A DNA stretch of 7,144 bases from Pseudomonadota bacterium (lineage in GTDB: Bacteria > Pseudomonadota > Gammaproteobacteria > Steroidobacterales > Steroidobacteraceae): assembly GCA_021817875.1 (NCBI GenBank), contig JAKAFQ010000213.1, positions 1 to 7,144 of the forward strand, read 5' to 3'. Below, piece after piece: positions 6,428 to 7,144 of the stretch. Positions within the stretch are counted from its first letter, which is position 1. Each line of letters starts with the position of its first letter. The notes beneath the pieces are model-generated. The model saw only the letters and a program-made list of their open reading frames with translations. It searched no databases and was not told the DNA's origin. A program made the position numbers and the translations under genes.

Positions 6428-7144
6428 GCGACGCCATCTGGCAGGACTACGTGCAGCGCATGGAGGCGCTCGCCAGGGACTCGGGGCTGACGTTCCATCC
6501 GGTCGAGTTCGAGGCGGTGCCGGACTCCTTCATGATGGAAATCGCCGTCTACGGATTACCGGTGCGCATGCCGCACTGGTCGTTCGGGGTGCGCTACATC
6601 TACCAGCTCATCCAGCGGCACATGGGCCACTCGCGGCTCTTCGAGGTGGTTTTCCCGGGTAACCCGGGCCATGCCTACCTCGCCTCCGGCAACGGCCTTG
6701 CCGAGAACGTCCTGGTAACGGCCCATGTGCTGGGCCATGCGGATTTTTCCCGCAACAACCTGCTGTTCCGACGCTGCCAGGCGCAGGTGAGCGAGCGCAT
6801 CGTCGAGCACGCGGCGAATCATGCCCGGCAGATCCAACAGGCGATCGAAACGCACGGTCTGCAGCCGGTGGAGACGGTGCTCGATGCCGCTCTGGCGCTC
6901 GAGCAGCACATCGACGTCGATCAACCGCTGCGCCGGGAGCGCTATCCGGAGTACATCGAGACCCTCAAGCCGCTCGCCGACGATGAGTTCCGCAGGCGCT
7001 TCGCGGCGCTCGAGCCGGCGGCGGGCGCCACCGGGCCCGAGGTGAAAAAACGGGCGCCGGTCCCGCCGCATCCGGAGCGGGACCTGCTGTGGTTCGTGTC
7101 TCAATACGCCCCCGAGATGGACAGCTGGGAGCGGGATATTTTCC
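6424..7144 (+). CDS. spoVR: SpoVR/YcgB family protein, N-terminal 240 residues, cut at right edge
   Basis: The visible part is about half of a typical SpoVR protein (roughly 450-510 residues) and runs off the right edge in frame. Family hallmarks are the PHWSFGVRYI block (50-59), and AYLASGNGLAENVLVTAHVLGHADF followed by SRNN (84-112). The two conserved histidines His101 and His105 lie in AHVLGH. Later comes the DLLWFVSQYAPEMDSWERDIF block at the edge (220-240). SpoVR was named for a role in spore cortex formation in Bacillus. The homologue YcgB occurs in many bacteria that do not sporulate, and its biochemical function is unknown. The start ATG overlaps the yeaH stop as ATGA, with GGAG (6415-6418) five bases upstream, so translation is probably coupled to yeaH. 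FEVVFPGNPGHAYL resembles the Bacillus form more than E. coli YcgB (from memory). A lysine/proline-rich stretch (208-217) looks like a linker. Identification is secure; completeness cannot be judged. Confidence 0.96.
   Translation, partial: MSDAIWQDYVQRMEALARDSGLTFHPVEFEAVPDSFMMEIAVYGLPVRMPHWSFGVRYIYQLIQRHMGHSRLFEVVFPGNPGHAYLASGNGLAENVLVTAHVLGHADFSRNNLLFRRCQAQVSERIVEHAANHARQIQQAIETHGLQPVETVLDAALALEQHIDVDQPLRRERYPEYIETLKPLADDEFRRRFAALEPAAGATGPEVKKRAPVPPHPERDLLWFVSQYAPEMDSWERDIF

Overview
The window is very GC-rich (roughly two thirds or more G+C by eye) with strong codon bias. It looks like the chromosome of a Gram-negative bacterium. A TonB-type protein with a periplasmic C-terminal domain implies an outer membrane. 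A high-GC Pseudomonadota, perhaps a gammaproteobacterium, is my best guess; I cannot place it more closely. I see no tRNA, rRNA, CRISPR, insertion sequence or phage gene.

Layout: two gene blocks point away from each other, separated by a 556-base gap (2719-3274). The left block, on the minus strand, starts with a 699-residue inner-membrane protein (619-2718). It has a receiver-like N-terminal domain, one membrane segment, a long alanine-rich helical-repeat region and a C-terminal TonB domain. A gene 23 bases downstream (1-595, cut by the window edge) encodes a membrane protein with the N-terminal layout of a chemoreceptor or sensor kinase. The two probably form an operon that links a periplasmic sensor with a TonB-like protein.

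The right block, on the plus strand, is the conserved three-gene stress cluster prkA (yeaG) - yeaH (yhbH) - spoVR (ycgB). It encodes an AAA+ PrkA-family protein, a DUF444 von Willebrand A protein with a complete metal-binding motif, and the N-terminal half of a SpoVR protein, cut by the right edge. The genes are tightly packed, with a 9-base gap and then an ATGA overlap, so they are almost certainly co-transcribed. This set recurs together in spore formers and non-spore formers. In E. coli it is tied to stationary phase and nitrogen starvation. From memory of family sequences, all three proteins here look closer to the Bacillus forms than to the E. coli forms.

The intergenic gap has no convincing gene. 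It holds several consecutive inverted repeats and one weak sigma-54-like -24/-12 match upstream of prkA. The most unusual features are the domain architecture of the 699-residue TonB protein and the structured leader-like region. The prkA-yeaH-spoVR cluster is a known but mechanistically poorly understood system, not a new one.
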